Below are positions 12,101 through 24,504 of a stretch of DNA of 64,000 bases, piece by piece (the stretch's first letter is position 1; each line of letters begins with the position of its first letter). Under the pieces are notes generated by a model, which saw nothing but the letters and a program-made list of their open reading frames with translations, was not told where the DNA came from and searched no databases. The translations under genes and the position numbers were made by a program. The stretch comes from Pithys albifrons albifrons (taxonomy: Eukaryota > Chordata > Aves > Passeriformes > Thamnophilidae), in the NCBI RefSeq assembly GCF_047495875.1, contig NC_092461.1, positions 65,212,299-65,276,298 of the forward strand, read 5' to 3'.

Positions 12101-14880
12101 TTAGCAAATGAGGCTAAAAAGATTGTTTCTGTTATTATTTTAACCTTTTTACCTATCTTACAAATATTGATTCTGCTTGGCTATGCAGCAGTATATGTAT
12201 GCAGAAACAGGTCCCACCTCAGCTGCTGGGCAGTTTCAGGGAGTACATGTAATACTTAATGGAAAGCTGGAAGAGAATATTGGTACATGATTACTATACA
12301 ATCACAATTTTTTTAAAATGCCATGAGTATCAAGAGTCCTTCTCAATCCTTCAAAACTCCGTAAATTACCTAGTTTTGGAGTTATTGCAACAGAGTTTTG
12401 TAAAACCTGAAGAAAGTGTGAAGAGTTTTTGGTGGACCTGAAGGGGAGCCTTTCCTCAATAAGAGACTGCCTGGAAAAAAATATTCCAGAATTTTTTTAA
12501 TGGGCTTTTAGGTGTCTATTTTCAGAGCCTATCAACTGGACTTTGATATTTGATCTGGTTCTGAAAACTATTCATATTTTTAATTATTCTATAAAATACA
12601 AATATAATAAAGATGAGGATGATGATTATAACAGTAGTAATCATAGCAATATTAGTCTTAGTAGTAGTAGTAGAAATGCTGAAATCTTCTCCCAGTTAAA
12701 TGTCAGGGCTTTATTCCTATCAATACATAGATAAATGTGATTTCTTGTTTAATGACTTCTCTGTCAAGGTAGATGGGAAGAACATACTATGTGTATCAAA
12801 TGGTTTATTTTGTTAAAAAAAATTATAGGTCACATAAAAAGGTTACTCACTTCACTTGCTACCAAAATGGATATGTGCAAGGTATGCTGTAATACTTTCA
12901 CAACAATTTTTAGGAATGAAAAAGAAGAATATCTTATCACATAAAAGTCATGGAAAATTTAGGAAGAGAGAATATGATCAACTCATTTAGAATTTGGAGA
13001 GCGTATGAGGGTTAACATCTCTAATGATAACTGCCACTTGAGATTTCATAATCAAATGCTTCAATTTTAGGTCTCATCTGAAAGGCAGATCACATAGAGA
13101 ATAGTCTGAAACTCTTTAATTGCCCTGTATAACAATACACATTTTTAAGCAAGTGAATTCATTACAGCTTTGACTTTTGTTCTGATCATTTTGCGTTACA
13201 AATAGGGGCACACCCATCGTTCTTCTCATCAGTTAGAAATTTTAATGTTGGTGCATAGGATATTCAGTCTGCATAATTCTTTTTGCTCTTAAGAGAAAAT
13301 GTCTGGTTATGCCTTTATACACTGAGAAGAGAATTGAAGTCATTGTCCTTGAAAAGACTACCTTTCCTTTGGGTAAAAAGCTTTATCATGTGAACTGGTG
13401 TTTATGTCCTTTGCAAACTATGAAGCAAAAGGCACTTTAAAAAAATGCATTTCAGTGACCAGTGTCCACTTCTGATATTTTATGTTAGTAAACTGACCTG
13501 CACACAGCTCTTATTTATACATCAGTGAGTTGTTTCAATTGTATTAATATCAGTAAAGTTACTCCAGATGTACACCTGCAAAACTGAATTTAGCTCTCTG
13601 TGGGGACATATAGCCGGTACTATGGAGTCTTTCATCAGAGGTTTCAGAGCCTCTACAGAATAAATGTTTAAAAGCGAATTAAGAGGTGGGAAAGCAAAGG
13701 CTGTCTTTTTTAAGAGAGTGGCAAGTCTAGCAACTTGACTCTAATAGAAAAGCTCAAATACAAGCACTGTTTGTTGACTTATGCAGTAGAGAGCCACTCA
13801 GCTTTTTCTGGCTGTTTCCTGTGTGCTAACTGAAGATACTGCCACCTACTTCCTTGAGATGCTGTCAGATTTAATTAATGGTGTTCTAAAGCATCACATG
13901 AATCTTAGTGCTGCTGGAATTTGTCCACTGAATACATTTGGTATTTTGAATCAGCCACAAGTATCCTGCTATCCATATTTCCAATATTAAAGGAAACAAA
14001 TTATTATAGAGAAGGTACCAGGAAGTAACAGTTTTGGGAGTCTGCCACAGACTCACACTGATTTATAGAGGTATCATGTGGCTTTCCACAGACTTACAAT
14101 CTCTTCTTCCTTACATTGCTTGCATCCATCTAAATAATGATGGGGAGCATATGGCTTTATTTTTAAACATTGGCACAAATTTCAGTCAAGCAGCTCATAG
14201 GTTATAAATCACAGGCTATATCCAGTTCTAGAAGATTGATGACATCAGCAAGCCAAGGACTTGTTTTGGAGGAGGAGAAGGGGGCATGGCATCCATGGAC
14301 CTAGCTGGATCCTACTAGGAGGAACTTTTCCAAAGGCAGTGCACAGCAATATGTCTGAAGGAGCAAGCAATATTCAAAGTATTGGGAGACTTCAAGGGTG
14401 TTTTAGGGGTGGGAAAATGTATAAGATCTTTTTGTCTTGTATGTCAAAAACATACAGGCCATTGTGCTTTCTATCCCAAATAGCTCCATTCAAATCAGAC
14501 TAACTCTGCAGAGATAGAAAGGCAGAGACAAATTGGGGTCAACACTTGCCTACCAGACAGAGGAGAGAGAGACACACTGCAAGACTGTAAAGTTTTGCTT
14601 ATCCTATTCAAAGTACATAAACAATAATGAAATAATACATCAGAAACAATGTTAGAAACCATTCAAGCTTATAAAATATAACTTTCTTTTCTAAATGTTA
14701 ATAAACCCTAATTTCTTTAACAAGTTTTCCATTGCAAAAATGAAACCGAAGCTTCCATTAAAAGATTAGCTTTCCTTGCAACAGACAAAATCTGTAATCC
14801 AAAAAGCAGATATTAACAATGTTTAGTGGTTTTTGCCTCATCTAGTCTTCCAGAAACTAATTTTACATTTTAAAGAAGGC
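9146..14880. other. unique AT-rich non-coding DNA
   Basis: No gene was recognised. The block includes a small imperfect trinucleotide stretch (GAT/AGT units) at about 12612-12673, ending in five TAG units. Otherwise it is unique sequence with scattered homopolymer runs. The small open frames near 9.4, 11.2, 12.1-12.7 and 14.3 kb have no recognisable domain and no supporting promoter or splice architecture. Confidence 0.55.
12612..12673. repeat. degenerate trinucleotide repeat (GAT / AGT units)
   Basis: Alternating GAT- and AGT-type triplets run through this stretch and finish in a short pure (TAG)5 tract at about 12659-12673. This is a low-complexity repeat. The open frame that crosses it is an artefact of the triplet periodicity, giving runs of Asp and Ser. 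Confidence 0.7.
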
Positions 14881-15140
14881 TATTTCCCTTAATGATAGTG
14901 ATTTTGGTTTGCATTAGATCATGTAGTATTGATTTTAATGTTTTTGCCATGGCTGTGAGCCAAATTTTGTAATCTTGCCATTTTATTAAACACTTGTTGA
15001 CATCCCTCTTGAACTACAATGTCATGTGGTCAGTTGGTTTCTGAGGTTTTTAATAATGCACTTTAGCACAGATTATGTTGGACTGGGGAATTCTGTTGTG
15101 CCACCCTTTTGTTATTGCCTTTTGAAAGCAGAAAAAAGGC
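14881..15140. promoter_or_regulatory. possible conserved non-coding element
   Basis: A repeat-free stretch with several TTAAT, TTTATTA and CCATGGC-like words and no low-complexity runs. It resembles vertebrate conserved non-coding DNA in texture. No open frame of note crosses it. This is a weak, composition-based guess with no alignment behind it. Confidence 0.12.
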
Positions 15141-18100
15141 TATCAATATTTTATTGAATACAAAGATCCGTGTAGGTTTTGTCCGTGAATATGCAAGGCA
15201 ATGAAGCAGAGTCTTAGACAGACTGGTGTCAATGCTGTCAAAACCAATGCGGCACCTCCAAATGCTGGCAGTGAAATGAAGAGCAGAAAGCTAGCTCAAA
15301 CAGTTTTTTTCTTGAAGAGTGCACAGTTTTCAGGCTTGCCTTAACCCCATGCTATCTGCCATGAGCACCTGGGAAAAAATGAAAGACAATTTCAAAGGCA
15401 AAGCAGGCCTTTCTAAGAACATTGTGAAACAAGTTTCCATAAACTGTCAAAGTTGCAGAACAACAATAGCAAAAGCTGATGGATGGAAACAACCCAGTGA
15501 AAGATACTGACTAAATGTTTTCTGTGCTGTTACTTGTGAGGGAAAAAAATCCAAACCCTCAACTTTTCAGTTTGTTTAAGGCAAAGATAGAAAAAAATCA
15601 GATGATGTTAAATATTGATATAGAACCTTCAAGTTTGTGATTCATATCTGCAAATGTGAACCTTCTCTTCTTTAACAAGAGTGTAAGTTAGTAATTCAGG
15701 CTGTAATTCTCTCTCTGTGCACATTATTGCATTATATTCAACCACAAAGAGCAGATGGGCTGTTTACTGTACAAATACAATGCATAACAACTCTCTGCCT
15801 TGAAAAGCTGGTTAGTTAAAGCTTCAGTCCTTATTCACATGCTTAATTTTACAGATTTGAATAGTTCCACTGGAAAAAGAAATACCTGCCTCCATCTTTG
15901 CCAGATAAGGTCCCAGTTTTACGGACAATAATAAGGTGAGTCCTTATGCAATAAGGATATAAATTAAAAACAGAGCAGAGCTCCAACAGGAAGACATTGC
16001 AGCCACATTACATGCATATCAACTGTTTTATAAAATCCTGAAGCCATCAAACACATGGGATGAAGAGTCTTAAAAAATCAACATATGCCTATTAACGCAC
16101 AGTTTGTGATTTTACATGTTGCACCTGAATCCTGGTTGCACATCTGGATCAGAAAGAGCAAGTACAGTTTAAAGAGGAAATCATATACCAGGCAGGATTG
16201 AAGTTATCTTTGACAGAAGAAAAATATGCAACAGTGATGCAGAACTGTAATTCATGCAACATGACCTAATTATTTTAAAGGAAATGCTAGCAGCACTTTA
16301 AAAGCCCGTGGATACACAATTGTTAAAATTTAGTGCTGGTGTTTTCATGTATCAGAACTCATGGAAATTTGTGTGAAATTTTCACTCCTGTTTCATCCAG
16401 GTCTCCTCTGAAACGAGACTGTGACCTCAGCAGGGTTATTCAGCTTAATAAAAATTTTAAATAAAATAAATAAGTAATGTCAATTCACAGCTCATTTGCA
16501 GGACATCAATCATATACTTGCAACTTGTGGAATAAGATTAAATAAATACAAGGAATCAAAAATAGCTCAGGGCCCAGAAGAATTTGACATTTTACATATT
16601 TCTATTAATTCCTTATGTGAACCCACCATGTTTCTCAGTCTGTAACTGAGAAATAACCTTGCACCCATCCACAGGTGCAACGCAATCCAGTAAGATAAAC
16701 TTTTCAGTGTCCTTTTTAATCTCCCATACATGAGTAGAAAATGTACAGCATATCACCTTGCTCAGGTTCTCTTTCTGAGATGCATTGATCCCTCAGGCAC
16801 CTCTCTGCAGATATGTGCTTCATGGTTTGGCAAGATTCAACTTATCTGATAGCGATGAGGAAGTGGTGCGAAGTGCCACCTCATGAGGCACTCTCCGACT
16901 TGTCTCTGCATGCTTTGCACAGACCTGCAGGCCCTCCCTGCTCTCTGTAGGTGAAAAATTTCACTGGCTGCTGTGAAAGAGGCAGCATGTCAGAGACATC
17001 ACCCTATCTGCCTTTCCTCTACCTGTAAACTCCTCTATGTGACTGTCGTGGGAAGGACACTTGGTTACCAAACTTACCACGATGTTATGAACAATGGCTC
17101 ATGAACCAAATCTTGCCTTTGTGGAAAAGACCTCTATCGACATCTGGGTAATTGAAAAGCTACTCAGGCTGGCATAGCAGTGGGATTTGACAGTGCCTTT
17201 CCCATTGAGCTGTAATGATTCCTACCCAGCAAACAGATCTAGAAGAAGTGGTTTCAGGGAGGGAAGGAGAGCTCAGGACACCACATTATTCAGTGTTCCT
17301 GTTGCAGGAATAGTGAGATGGTATGAGGGTTGGAGGGGAACTATTTTCTATTTCAACTATTTCTGTCACATTTTGAGAGCTTTGTGTGGAACTGGTGACT
17401 GGATTTCATGCTCTGAGAGAGTTTGCTTCCATTCTTTACCTTGCAGCCAACTCAAATGACCAGCACTCCTTCATGCTAGGGCCCATGTGTTGTCTATTGC
17501 CTCCACTGGTGACACCAGACCATGTCCTCCAAATCTGAAGACAGAATGCCCTCGCAGAATGGAAATGGATGTGCGTCCTTGTACCAAGGCACTGACCAAA
17601 GTCAGTGATGTACCTCCGCTTTGAAAAAAGAGCAGATAAGTAGGTAGCAAGCATTACTGTGATTTTCTCCTTAACCACATCAATCCAAACACTTCAGCTG
17701 GAGAAGAAACTTCTCAAAATTGCAACATGAATGATATCAGCTGATTATTGAAACACATATGTACAGCTTGTCACTGTGCATATCCTAGTCTCCTCTGGCA
17801 GAAGGAGCAGTGAATGTCATACAAAAAGCAATGCCTTGCCAAAAAAAAATTCAAAAGGTTGTATCTTCTCAGAGTGGCAAACCACTTTCAGAGCTTCTCT
17901 TTGTCCCACTCTTTAGTGAAAGACCTGAATTTGGCCAATTAAAAGTAAAGAAAATGGAAAAAAATAAAAGGAACCTTAGTACCCTTCAGCTTAGATATCC
18001 TTTTCTGAACTCACCTAGTAGCTGGCATCACTGATGAAATGTACTGACCTGTCTATTTCCACTCAATATCTGTGTCAATACCTTTTCCATTATTCACCCT

Positions 18101-18365
18101 TAGGGCTGTATTTAACTACTGGAAAGATTTTTAGTGCTCCTGACAATGAGAGATAGATACCAATGGCTGTAGTCAGTCTTGGTGTAGAAACTGTCCATGA
18201 ATTCTGGCTCCAACATACAGGTCAGTTAGCATCAACTTACAGATTTCTGAGCTTTAATTTATTTATTGAGGCCAAATGACTTCAGGAGGAGTTGCAGCTA
18301 TTCAATACTTCTCAAATCAGGCAATTTTATTTAGAAGCCTAAAAAAAGGAATCAGTATCTGGGTT
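15141..18365. other. unique non-coding DNA, slightly GC-richer at 16.75-17.7 kb
   Basis: No gene was recognised. The 16750-17700 part is less AT-rich than its surroundings and carries overlapping open frames on both strands (17187-17459 plus, 17436-17678 minus). Neither resembles a known family nor shows start or splice context. A small inverted repeat is present near 16875-16897 (AGTGCC ... GGCACT, 9-nt loop). The CR1 composite begins just downstream. Confidence 0.5.
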
Positions 18366-18427
18366 TTAGGTGTTGAAGTTTTTGTCTGTTGAGAATGAAA
18401 TTGGTTGCAGTAATTCAGGAAGGCATT

Positions 18428-19110
18428 TTGCCACCTGGGCACACTGTTGGCTCACGTTGAGCTTCCTGTCAATTAGTATCCCAAGGTCCCTTTTTGCCTG
18501 GCTGCTCTCCAGCCACTCTGTACCCAGCCTGTAGCACTGCAGGGGGTTGTTGTGGCCAAAGTGCAGGACCCGGCACTTGGCCTTGTTGAACTTCATCCCA
18601 TTGGAATCAGCCCATCTCTCAAGTCTATCCAGATCCCTCTGCAGAGCCCTCCTGCCTTCCAACAGGTCGACACTCCCTCCCAACTTGGTGTCATCAGCAA
18701 ATTTGCTGATGATGGACTCAATCCCCCCATCTAAATCATCAATAAAGATGTTAAACAGGACTGGACCCAACACAGACCCCTGGGGAACACCACTGGTGAC
18801 CGGCCGCCAGCTGGATGCAGCTCCATTCACCAGCACTCTTTGGGCCCGACCCTCCAGCCAGCTCCTAATCCAGGAGAGGGTACACTTGTCCAGGCTGTGG
18901 GCTACCAGCTTTTTCAGGAGTATATTATGGGAGAGAGTGTCAAAGGCCTTGCTGAAGTCCAGATAGACCACATCCACAGCCTTCCCCTCATCCACCAGGT
19001 GGGTCACCTGATCGTAAAAAGAGATCAGGTTGGTCAGACAGAGCCTGCCCCTCCTAAACCCATGCTGGCTGGGTCTAATCCCTTGTCCATCCTGAAGGTG
19101 CTGTGTGATT
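18428..19110 (-). pseudogene. CR1 ORF2 reverse transcriptase, partial, uninterrupted frame
   Basis: An open minus-strand frame of about 227 codons runs from the region read AITQH (about 19110) to AQVAK (about 18430) without a stop. It contains the RT fingers/palm signatures in order. These are the GFRRGR block, motif A with YLDFSKAFD (catalytic Asp near 18957-18959), motif [12 protein letters not shown] and motif C FADDTKLG (catalytic Asp pair near 18690-18699). The frame then runs into 18-19 unrelated residues and stops near 18366. The endonuclease, the N-terminal part of the RT and the C-terminal domain are absent, so no functional protein is possible. In a live element this enzyme would copy CR1 RNA into DNA at a nicked target. 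Confidence 0.9.
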
Positions 19111-19114
19111 GCAC
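18428..19114 (-). mobile_element. CR1 LINE fragment, reverse-transcriptase core (copy A1)
   Basis: Minus-strand CR1 sequence, about 690 bp, covering the palm of the ORF2 reverse transcriptase. By eye it is about 95-97% identical to the matching part of the larger CR1 at 30387-32600, so both belong to one relatively young subfamily. Both ends are missing. Upstream it stops abruptly at about 19114 against a different CR1 fragment (19115-19295). Downstream the match ends at about 18428, just after the codons for AQVAK, and unrelated DNA follows. Loss of the 3' end is unusual for a LINE, because target-primed reverse transcription starts there. A post-insertion deletion, recombination or an assembly join must be considered. 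Confidence 0.93.
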
Positions 19115-19295
19115 ATCCCCAAGTGCCTCTGCTGCTCCTGATAGCGCTTGTGCTCCAGTCCCTTTTCCAGCTTCATTGCCCTTCTCTGAACATACTCCAG
19201 CATCTCAATGACTTTTTTGTGGTGAAGGGCCCAAAACTGAACATAGGATTTGAGGTGTGGCCTCACCAGTGCTGAGGACAGGGGGATGACCACTT
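19115..19295 (-). mobile_element. CR1 LINE fragment, ORF2 C-terminal region (copy A2), older
   Basis: Minus-strand CR1 sequence coding for the region after the RT domain. It is recognisable by [14 protein letters not shown] and VQRRA followed by GLEHK. It is clearly more diverged from the other copies than A1 is. On the minus strand it lies immediately upstream of A1, although in an intact CR1 it would lie downstream of the RT core. A short open frame (19075-19326) bridges the junction, but it reads A2 and A1 in different native frames. Low-complexity CA-rich DNA follows at 19317-19345. Confidence 0.85.
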
Positions 19296-19316
19296 CATTC
19301 ACCCTATTGAAAATTA

Positions 19317-19345
19317 TTACACACACTTATGCACACACACACACA
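19317..19345. repeat. short CA-rich tract
   Basis: Two CA runs (four and six units) separated by a few bases abut the outer edge of the CR1 fragment A2. A simple repeat of this kind often marks an old insertion edge; no other function is visible. Confidence 0.6.
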
Positions 19346-22300
19346 TAAACTAGTTTAAAAATCTTTCCAAATAAAATCTAGAGAGAAAGTACTTTCCTCC
19401 TTAAACATTTTAAAACAGGCTCATTTTTCTTCCCAATTACAGCAAGTATACAAAGGAGCAATAAGTCTCAGAAGATTTGTCACAAGTCCTCCAAGTCCAT
19501 GACACCAGTTTCAAAGAAAACCACTGGTTCCCTTCAAAACAGTAGTCTGCAGCTGCCTGATAAAAGGCCACAACCCAGTACAAGGTAATCATTAGGGATA
19601 CATTATTATTATTTTGCTAATTAGTCAAAAATCATTGGATTTCCTGTGGCTTCTTCCTGCTGAGCAATCATTTGATCTTGCTTGTGTTGACAAACATACA
19701 AGTCACCAATTGTGCCTCATTTATCATTTGACAAGGACAATATTTTCTTCTTATGTGAAGAAGAGAAAACTAAGAACAAGAAAGCAGGCAAGAAGATTCA
19801 GAATATGACTGTCTTTTCTTTTCACTTCAACTGATATGGTGACAAACTCCACCAAACAAACAGGATCTGCAGCGAGCTATAAAGCTGCTGTTCAGATCCT
19901 GGCAGAGTGTTAATGCAGAATTCCTACACTGAGCCTCGTGTAAAATAGACTGGAAATATTCCTGATTCAACTGAAATGTAGAGAACTCCATGTTCCCACG
20001 AAAGGACCCTACAGCATTCCCCCAGCAACCCTGCCTAACTGTCAAAATGTGGCTAAATTTAGCTGAGAGTGCTCGGGGGGAGGAAAATAATTTTATTTTG
20101 TAAAATGTAAAGAGTGAGATAAACTTGTACAGTTCAATTCCCCAAATTTAGTTTGAAAGACATTTCAAAACTCAGCTCCTTATGTAGGAAGTATGGTTTT
20201 AAATAATGTACATGAAAATCTGGCATAAGGATATGCATATGTGGAAATTTATTTATAGTTATTTCTAGTGATAGGTATGAATTTTTATCAGTCTAGATAT
20301 TTCTCTTTCAGTAAGCTGGTCTTTAGGCTGCTCAGATATCATTAAAAAAACACCACTGCAAAGTAAACTGTTATATCAGTTCTTGAATACAAAAACAAGC
20401 ACTGCATTGTTTCTAAGGGAGTTGCAGTATGTTTTTCAAAATTTCTTCTTTGTTGTTGCATACTGCAGCTTTTTTATGTGGCAGTTTAGCATAGCACAGC
20501 ATTATTTTTCTTAATTCATTTTATGAATTAATACTACCATCCCCCAGGGAAAAAATAAATAATGGAATGCTATTATGAAGAGGAAAGAATCACAGTAAGC
20601 GTGTAGGAATAAAAAAAAAAGCTTTTTAAAAGATGTGAAATAGTTAATTTTCTGTATTGATCATTTGGAGGAAGACAGACAGACAAGTATCTTACTCAGT
20701 TTTTATATATGACTTTAAATAGACAAGGCAGGCTGCTGAATTTATGACATTAACATCTGTGTCATCAAGAAAGCTTCTATGTCAACCTTTAATGTCTTTA
20801 TATTGAAGGGTTTTCATTACCTAAGGAAAATAGGTAAAAAAAGAACAGGCTGGGATGTGTGTGAAAAATAATGCATTCTACTGCTTTTATAGAAAAGAAC
20901 AAATGTTTCATTATTAAGGCTTGCTCAAAAACCAGATTGAAGTGCACCTTCACTATTTGCTTAAACATATATTTTTCTAGGGAGATAATAGTGATTGCTT
21001 GACTCTTTTATTTACAGACAGTTTAAATTGCCTCTCAAAAATACAGTTTATATGCTGAATGATCTCAGCTACTTTGTGAAATTACTGATTTGTTCTCTTT
21101 ATTGAGGCTTACATATCCTGCAGCAACAGTCCTACTGCCTCTGTACAGCTTGCAGTACTGCTGCTAAGAATTTAGAAATAGACACGTCAGTTTTAGAGAC
21201 TTTATTTTTTCCTCAGTTTTAACAAATCAATCCTGTATGGCCATATTGTCACTTTAAATGGGTCAGGACAAAGTGTGTCCTTAGTCATGCAGACTTATTG
21301 CTGATCACCAATAATTTGAATAGCCATGGCACAAGAAATTATTTGGTTCAATAGATGTAAACATGACGAATCCTATCCAAAACACATCGAAGTTAAGAGG
21401 ACTTTTCATACCCTCCAACTTCCCTGGAGCCAGAGCAGTCTGTCAGAGGACTGTGACCCCAGCTCAGGACATCCTGTCCCCTCTCCTTCAGCAGATATGT
21501 CAGATGAAAGGATCTGAGGCTGAAATTTTAAAAGAGATATGACTACACTCTGACTTTCAGTACAAATACAAAAATCTTTGCCAAACAGAACATTTAGGAC
21601 TTTGACTAGACAAACTCTGGAGAAATTATGGCCCACTGAGTTCAGCAACCAATCTGCTCTGCCTGGATTTCCTCTTTGACTATTTGTTGTGGTGTTTGCT
21701 TTCAAAGAATTCGGCATTTGAAAGGACATTCCTAATAATGCTCAGCCACTCAATTCACAGATGTAAGGTGTTTTTTCCTTCAAAATACATTAACGAATGC
21801 TTTAAACAAAGGAAGCGGAAGGCTCGCTCAGTAGCTTTAGTGTTGTCCGTTCTCAGGCAAAACCAGGCTTGCAGAAATGATGACAGTTAATTTCCCAGCT
21901 TCTCCACTGAGTATGCGTGAGAAAGCAGAGCTGAATGAAATGTGTAGACATTATACAGGGATATTTACTGGCAGATGGCTTGGTTTATTCTGTCCATCTT
22001 TCACACCTTCTACACATTTTCTCCTTGTACATTGGACTGTATTGGTAAGGCTTGATAAAGAAAGCACTTAAGGACTTTGCTGGTAGTTGCTCACAGAAAC
22101 TTAATTTCAGCACTGCATAGGAGAGTATATATGTTCTCTTAAGTTTTAAATTTACTCAGGCAAATATTTGGGTTGGAATGGTTCCCTATGTTCAGCCAGG
22201 GGCACAGAAAGAGTATTGTGAGATGGAGCTGAACCCCAGTAGCTAAGCAGTGCATGACAGACATCAAGTGTTCACAATGACATCAGAGAACAAAAAATTC

Positions 22301-23389
22301 AGAACTATTTCAATTTATTCAATATATGCAAAAGGTTAGTTTAAGGAAATAGCGACTTGCTTGTAAAGACTTTGCTACCTAATTCTTGGAATAACTTAAT
22401 CATTTCAGATTATTAGACTAGATGACAGCAGCAATAGAGACTGTTTTTTAAAAGGAAAAAAAGGATCAAAGAAAAAAGCATATAAATAAGGACAAGATAG
22501 AAATAACTTTTCTGACCCAAACAAAACTAAAGGTTTATAGGCTGTGCCTCACCACAAGATTATCCATTTTTATTTTCTTCTTGGTAATGACCCAATTTCA
22601 TTATTATAAAGACAAAGTGATGATAAAGTGCTTATATGTAAGGGCTTGGGTTTGGGAAAATGTACATGACTGTCCCTCTGTTTTAATTTGCTGTGAAATT
22701 CCACATTTTCCACTTTCATTTTTGTTTTAGAATCTTAGCAACTTTTTAAATATTTCTTACCTTTTCATGCACAGAGACTTTGGCAGAGGTAGCTCGGAAT
22801 GTGAAGAACAGCAGAACACCAAGTTCCTAAAACAACACAATTATGCATCTTAAATATGATTGAGTTTAAGAACACCAGAAGGACATGAAAGCTCTTTTTC
22901 TATCTTGTCTTACAAAGAATAAAATTAATAGCTTGAATGAATGCAGTATAGTCACAAAGGATAATCAAGAGTAAATCTATAAAATTCAGTTAGAACAATA
23001 AAGGAGTCACAGTGGTTTGAAGGAAATGAGAAATAACTCCAATTCCTTTTTTTGAAAAAGAAAAAATCTGTAATTACCTTTTTTTCTTAAAAAGACGTAT
23101 GTTTACTCTTGTATTACTTTATCTGTTATTACTAGAGATGTTACACTGTCCTTTCTTACATTGCAATGACACATTAAAAGTATATCACTGCAAACAAATG
23201 AAAATTATTTTATCTATTTATCCCTATCTTAAAGAACAGTTTAAATAGGAATACAGGAATTAAGGTAATTGCAAATGATAATACTAAAAACCACTGTAAT
23301 TTCCATAGGTAGATCTTTATTCTCCACATACATTTATTTACTCCTGGTTTCAAGGCATGGGATATCTGTGAGATCTCAGAGCTTCAAGT
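19346..23389. other. unique AT-rich non-coding DNA
   Basis: No gene was recognised. Overlapping open frames at 21326-22071 on both strands include a short stretch with more CpG than its surroundings (about 21790-21850), but they have no recognisable domain. A 66-nt open segment with good splice-like borders on the minus strand (22761-22826) is treated as a finding. No transposon remnants were recognised. Confidence 0.5.
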
Positions 23390-23956
23390 GCCACATTTGA
23401 TTACTGAAGCAGGACAGAGTTGTTGTCAGGGCCACTGGCAGCCAGTCAACCCTCTGCAACAAGAATTCAGTGTCAAAACTGCAGCTATCCAAACTCTCAG
23501 GGAAATCCCTGCCCTGCACCCCAAGGCAGTTTTTTTAAGGGGTTTACTGAGCCTGATTTCTCATGCATATCCCCAGCCTGTAACATGGGGGCACATCCAT
23601 GGGTACCCTATGTGCACCTTCTTCATTCTCATGGTCCTCCCTGCACATCATGGGCATTTCTGATGCTGGTTATGCTCACTGGACCTGATCATGACCCCCA
23701 CTCACAGACCAAGATCCTGTCCCAGCCTCAGCCTGTCCCCAGGGAGGTGCCTGATGCCCAGGGTTGTGCCACCCTGGTGCCCTCCAGCTGCCCTGCTCCT
23801 GGCTGGGATGAAATGAGATGGGCTGCCAGGGACTGCTCTGCTGCCCTGGAGTCCCCCACTGCTCCCGAGGGAGATCACAGTGCCCAGAGTGCTCTGGCAC
23901 ATTTGAATTGTAGTGAAAACAAAGCCTGGGTGAATGACTCATACTGAGGATTTCAA
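23390..23956. other. GC-rich island of unknown origin, left part
   Basis: This stretch is clearly richer in G and C than the flanking DNA but poor in CpG, so it does not look like a CpG-island promoter. A 175-codon open frame on the plus strand (23420-23947) and antisense frames cover it. They are rich in Pro, Ser, Ala and Gly and show no motif, as expected when GC-rich DNA lacks stop codons. It could be an old unclassified repeat or an LTR remnant. The CR1 fragment B starts directly at its right edge. Confidence 0.4.
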
Positions 23957-24504
23957 GGGAAGTGATTCTGCCCTTTTACTATGCTCTGGTGAGATCTCAC
24001 CTGGAGTGCTGCATCCTGCCCTGGGGCCCCCAGTATAACTGTTGGAGTGAGTCCTGAGGATGGCCCCAAAGATGATCAGAGATCTGGAGAAGCTCTCCTG
24101 TGAGGGAAGACTGACATAGTTGGAGTGATTTAGCCTGGAGAAGAGAAGGCTATGAAGGGACCTTAGAGCAGCCTTCCAGTAAAGAGGGCCTCCAGGAGAG
24201 CTGAAGAAGAACTTGTTCAAGGTATGTAGTGATTGGACAAGGGGCAATGACTTCAAACTGAAAAGAGGGTAAGTTTGGATTACATATTAGGAAGAAATTC
24301 TTCCCTGTGAGGGTGGTGAGACATTGAAACAGGTTGCCTAGAGAAGCTGTGGATGTCCCATCCCTGGAAATGTCCAAGGCCAGGTTGTGTGGTGCTCCGA
24401 GAAAACTGGTCTAGTGGAAGGTGTTCCTGCCCATGGCAGGGGATTTGGAACTAGACAATCCTTGAGGTCCCTTCCAAATCAAACTGTTCTATGATTCTAT
24501 GAAA
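23957..24504 (+). mobile_element. CR1 LINE 3' fragment (copy B), plus strand
   Basis: A 5'-truncated CR1 of about 550 bp. It begins in the ORF2 C-terminal region, where the frame from about 23959 reads like [16 protein letters not shown], and runs through the degraded end of ORF2 and the 3' UTR. It ends with the family's terminal octamers, two overlapping TTCTATGA units at about 24487-24502. The coding part carries stops and small deletions, for example after the CCCCCAG near 24032, so it is dead. The 3' UTR wording (AAGGTGTTCCTGCCCATGGC near 24419-24438) is that of the widespread avian CR1 type. It differs from copy C, which has a much shorter 3' UTR, so at least two subfamilies are present. 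Confidence 0.95.

Noticed and set aside
18547..19211. Plus-strand open frames opposite CR1 fragments A1 and A2
   Set aside because: Antisense shadows of CR1 sequence.
23420..23947. 175-codon plus-strand open frame
   Set aside because: Low-information Pro/Ser/Ala-rich composition in GC-rich DNA with equally long antisense frames; no domain, start context or splice support.
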